NCBI GenBank assembly: GCA_946402785.1
Contig: CAMIXP010000092.1
Span: forward strand, 1-5,140
Reading direction: 5' to 3'
From: an uncultured Caryophanales bacterium
Lineage (GTDB): Bacteria; Bacillota_I; Bacilli_A; RF39; UBA660
DNA: 5,140 nt
Each line of letters opens with the position of its first letter. The first letter of the stretch is position 1. Positions 3,349 through 5,140 of the stretch are shown here, piece after piece. The position numbers and the translations under genes are program-made. Below the pieces are notes generated by a model. The model saw nothing but the letters and a program-made list of their open reading frames with translations, had not been told where the DNA came from and did no database searches.

Positions 3349-5140
3349 GTGTCATATAAGATTGTTAAATGTGGTGACTATCGAGAAAGAAGAAATTTCT
3401 CAAGAATACGTAATTCTTATGAATTAAAAGACTTGCTTGAAATACAAAAGAAATCTTATAATTGGTTCATCGAAAACGGTATTAAAGAAGTATTTGAAGA
3501 TTTATTTCCAGTAGAAAATTTCTCTGGAACTTTATCACTTGAATTCGGAGATTATCGTTTTGACGAACCTAAATATTCTATCAAAGAGAGTAAAGACCGT
3601 GAAACTACTTATGCTGCACCTTTAAGAGTAGATGTACGTCTTTTCAATCGTGAGACTGGAGAAGTAAAAGAACAAGAAATATTCATGGGTGATATGCCTA
3701 TGATGACTGATTCTGGTACATTCGTTATCAACGGAGCAGAACGTGTTATTGTTTCTCAGTTAGTACGTTCTCCAAGCGTTTATTTTAATCGTGAAGTAGA
3801 TAAAAATGGACGTGAATTAATTACTTCTCAAATTATTCCTAACCGTGGAACTTGGTTAGAGTTTGAAGTAGATGCAAGAGATGTTCTATATGTAAGAATT
3901 GATAGAACGAGAAAAGTTCCTATTACGACATTACTTAGAGCATTTGGTTTAAGTAGTGATGAAGAAATCTTAAAACTATTTGGAGAAGATGATTATCTAA
4001 AGAATACGATTGCGAAGGATTCTACTAAGAATACAGATGAAGCATTAATTGAAATCTATGAAAAATTAAGACCAGGTGAACCTGCTACTCTTGATTCTTC
4101 TAAGAACCAAATTATTACTCGTTTCTTTGATGAATTTAGATATGATTTATCTAAAGTTGGACGTTATAAATTTAACCGTAAGTTAAATATTACGGATCGT
4201 CTATTAAACCAAACATTAGCTGAAGACATTAAAGTTGATGATAAAGTTGTATTTGAAAAGGGTACTGTTATTACAAAAGCTAATATTGGTGAATTACAAG
4301 AAGTATTTAAGAATGGATATGGAGTAGTTGATGCTAAGATCAATGAAGAACTTGATTCTTTTGGTAAGATTCAAGAAATCAAGATTTTAGATCCTACTGA
4401 TAAGAAGAAAAAACTAATCGTTATTGGAAATGATCAAAATATTGATATTAAGAGATTAACAATTTCTGATGTTTATGCTTCTGTATCTTATTACTTAAAT
4501 TTATTACATGGTGTTGGAAATTATGATGAAATTGACCATTTAGGAAACAGACGTATTCGTCAAGTTGGTGAATTATTACAAAACCAATTTAGAATTGGTG
4601 TTTCTAGAATGGAAAGAGTTATTCGTGAAAGAATGACTACTCAAGAAATGGAAGAAGTTACTCCTAAGACATTAATTAATATTAGACCAGTAACGGCTGC
4701 TATGAAAGAGTTCTTTGGATCATCTCAATTATCTCAATTCATGGATCAAACGAACCCAATTGCTGAGTTAACAAATAAACGTCGTTTATCTGCTTTAGGA
4801 CCAGGTGGTTTATCTAGAGATAGAGCTGGTGTTGAAGTACGTGACGTTAACGTTTCTCACTATGGTAGAATTTGTCCAATTGAGTCTCCAGAAGGACCAA
4901 ACATTGGATTAATTACTTCTTTGGCAAGTTATGCAAAAATTGATGAATATGGATTTATCATGACTCCATATCGTAAAGTTGTTAATTGCCAAATTACCGA
5001 TGACGTTCATTATTTAACAGCAGATGATGAATTAGATTATGTTATTTCTCAATCTACTGTTGGAACAGATGAAACTAATAAGATCATTGATGAACAAGTT
5101 CAAGCTCGTTTTAGAGGAGAAAATATTTTAGCTAAACCTC
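3349..5140 (+). CDS. rpoB: DNA-directed RNA polymerase subunit beta (5' part, runs off window)
   Basis: From GTG 3349 the frame is open to the window end, giving 597 complete codons of about 1,200 expected. RpoB forms one pincer and much of the catalytic centre of RNA polymerase. Visible blocks are the N-terminal protrusion (QKKSYNWFIENGIKE; TFVINGAERVIVSQLVRSPS, about residues 124-143), the beta lobe (KLRPGEPATLDSS), LLHGVGNYDEIDHLGNRR, GELLQNQFRIGVSRMERV and the fork/rifampicin region GSSQLSQFMDQTNPIAELTN (about 457-476), followed by KRRLSALGPGGLSRDRAG. SHYGRICPIESPEGPNIGLI (about 504-523) follows. Residue 476, equivalent to E. coli His526, is Asn (codon AAT at 4774-4776), whereas Asp516 and Ser531 equivalents are retained. 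rpoC would be expected downstream, outside the window. No frameshift is seen. Confidence 0.98.
   Translation, partial: MSYKIVKCGDYRERRNFSRIRNSYELKDLLEIQKKSYNWFIENGIKEVFEDLFPVENFSGTLSLEFGDYRFDEPKYSIKESKDRETTYAAPLRVDVRLFNRETGEVKEQEIFMGDMPMMTDSGTFVINGAERVIVSQLVRSPSVYFNREVDKNGRELITSQIIPNRGTWLEFEVDARDVLYVRIDRTRKVPITTLLRAFGLSSDEEILKLFGEDDYLKNTIAKDSTKNTDEALIEIYEKLRPGEPATLDSSKNQIITRFFDEFRYDLSKVGRYKFNRKLNITDRLLNQTLAEDIKVDDKVVFEKGTVITKANIGELQEVFKNGYGVVDAKINEELDSFGKIQEIKILDPTDKKKKLIVIGNDQNIDIKRLTISDVYASVSYYLNLLHGVGNYDEIDHLGNRRIRQVGELLQNQFRIGVSRMERVIRERMTTQEMEEVTPKTLINIRPVTAAMKEFFGSSQLSQFMDQTNPIAELTNKRRLSALGPGGLSRDRAGVEVRDVNVSHYGRICPIESPEGPNIGLITSLASYAKIDEYGFIMTPYRKVVNCQITDDVHYLTADDELDYVISQSTVGTDETNKIIDEQVQARFRGENILAKP
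4717..4812 (+). other. rifamycin-binding region of rpoB with Asn at the His526 position
   Basis: This segment encodes FGSSQLSQFMDQ through SALGPGGL, the cluster I rifampicin region. By alignment to E. coli (offset 50), residues corresponding to Ser512, Gln513, Asp516, Arg529, Ser531 and Leu533 are unchanged. The residue corresponding to His526 is Asn (LTNKRR instead of the usual LTHKRR). Substitution of His526, including to Asn, is a well-known route to rifampicin resistance, and Asn at this position underlies natural insensitivity in Mollicutes such as Spiroplasma citri. Confidence 0.9.

Noticed and set aside
1..5140. CRISPR arrays, insertion sequences, tRNA or rRNA genes
   Set aside because: I saw no regularly spaced repeats, transposase reading frames, terminal inverted repeats or tRNA-like cloverleaf sequences.

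Overview
The window is AT-rich DNA from a low-GC Firmicute. It carries the ribosomal protein / RNA polymerase cluster in the order rplA (tail) - rplJ - rplL - [insert] - ybxB-like methyltransferase - rpoB (first half). Strong AGGAGG ribosome binding sites, consensus sigma-A promoters, U-tailed terminators, the rplL-ybxB-rpoB order and the Bacillus-like protein sequences all point to Firmicutes. TGG is used for Trp and no gene needs TGA to be read as a sense codon, so it is not a typical Mollicute. The protein sequences and an Asn at the rifampicin-critical RpoB position suggest an Erysipelotrichia-type gut bacterium (Coprobacillus/Faecalibacillus/Thomasclavelia-like). That placement is inference.

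Layout. Positions 1-60 are the C-terminus of ribosomal protein L1. A perfect-consensus promoter (50-78) overlaps its last codons and starts the L10 operon. Its leader has the architecture of an L10-leader attenuator, with a closing helix, an antiterminator (131-160) and a competing terminator hairpin (153-185). It precedes rplJ (221-715) and rplL (743-1117), and the operon ends at a clear intrinsic terminator (1129-1153).

Between rplL and the methyltransferase gene, which are often adjacent in Firmicutes, lies about 1.5 kb of extra DNA. It holds (i) a two-gene operon of small, probably helical, cytosolic proteins (1211-1579 and 1591-1845), the second with a central W-x-G turn between helices. 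It also holds (ii) two successive cassettes without convincing ORFs, each with a strong extended -10 promoter and an intrinsic terminator. They predict abundant RNAs of about 283 nt (about 1884-2166) and about 364 nt (about 2213-2576, or about 220 nt if an earlier hairpin terminates). Both RNAs can be folded by hand with long-range helices, and I do not recognise either as a known family. This insert is the best candidate here for something undescribed.

After the second RNA, a further sigma-A promoter (2601-2629) drives the methyltransferase and rpoB. Its short leader contains a 12-bp hairpin followed by a T-rich tract, which may be an attenuator controlling entry into the RNA polymerase operon. 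The rpoB gene starts at GTG 3349 and runs off the window end. Its rifampicin region is fully visible and has Asn in place of the near-universal His526 (E. coli numbering), which predicts intrinsic rifamycin resistance.
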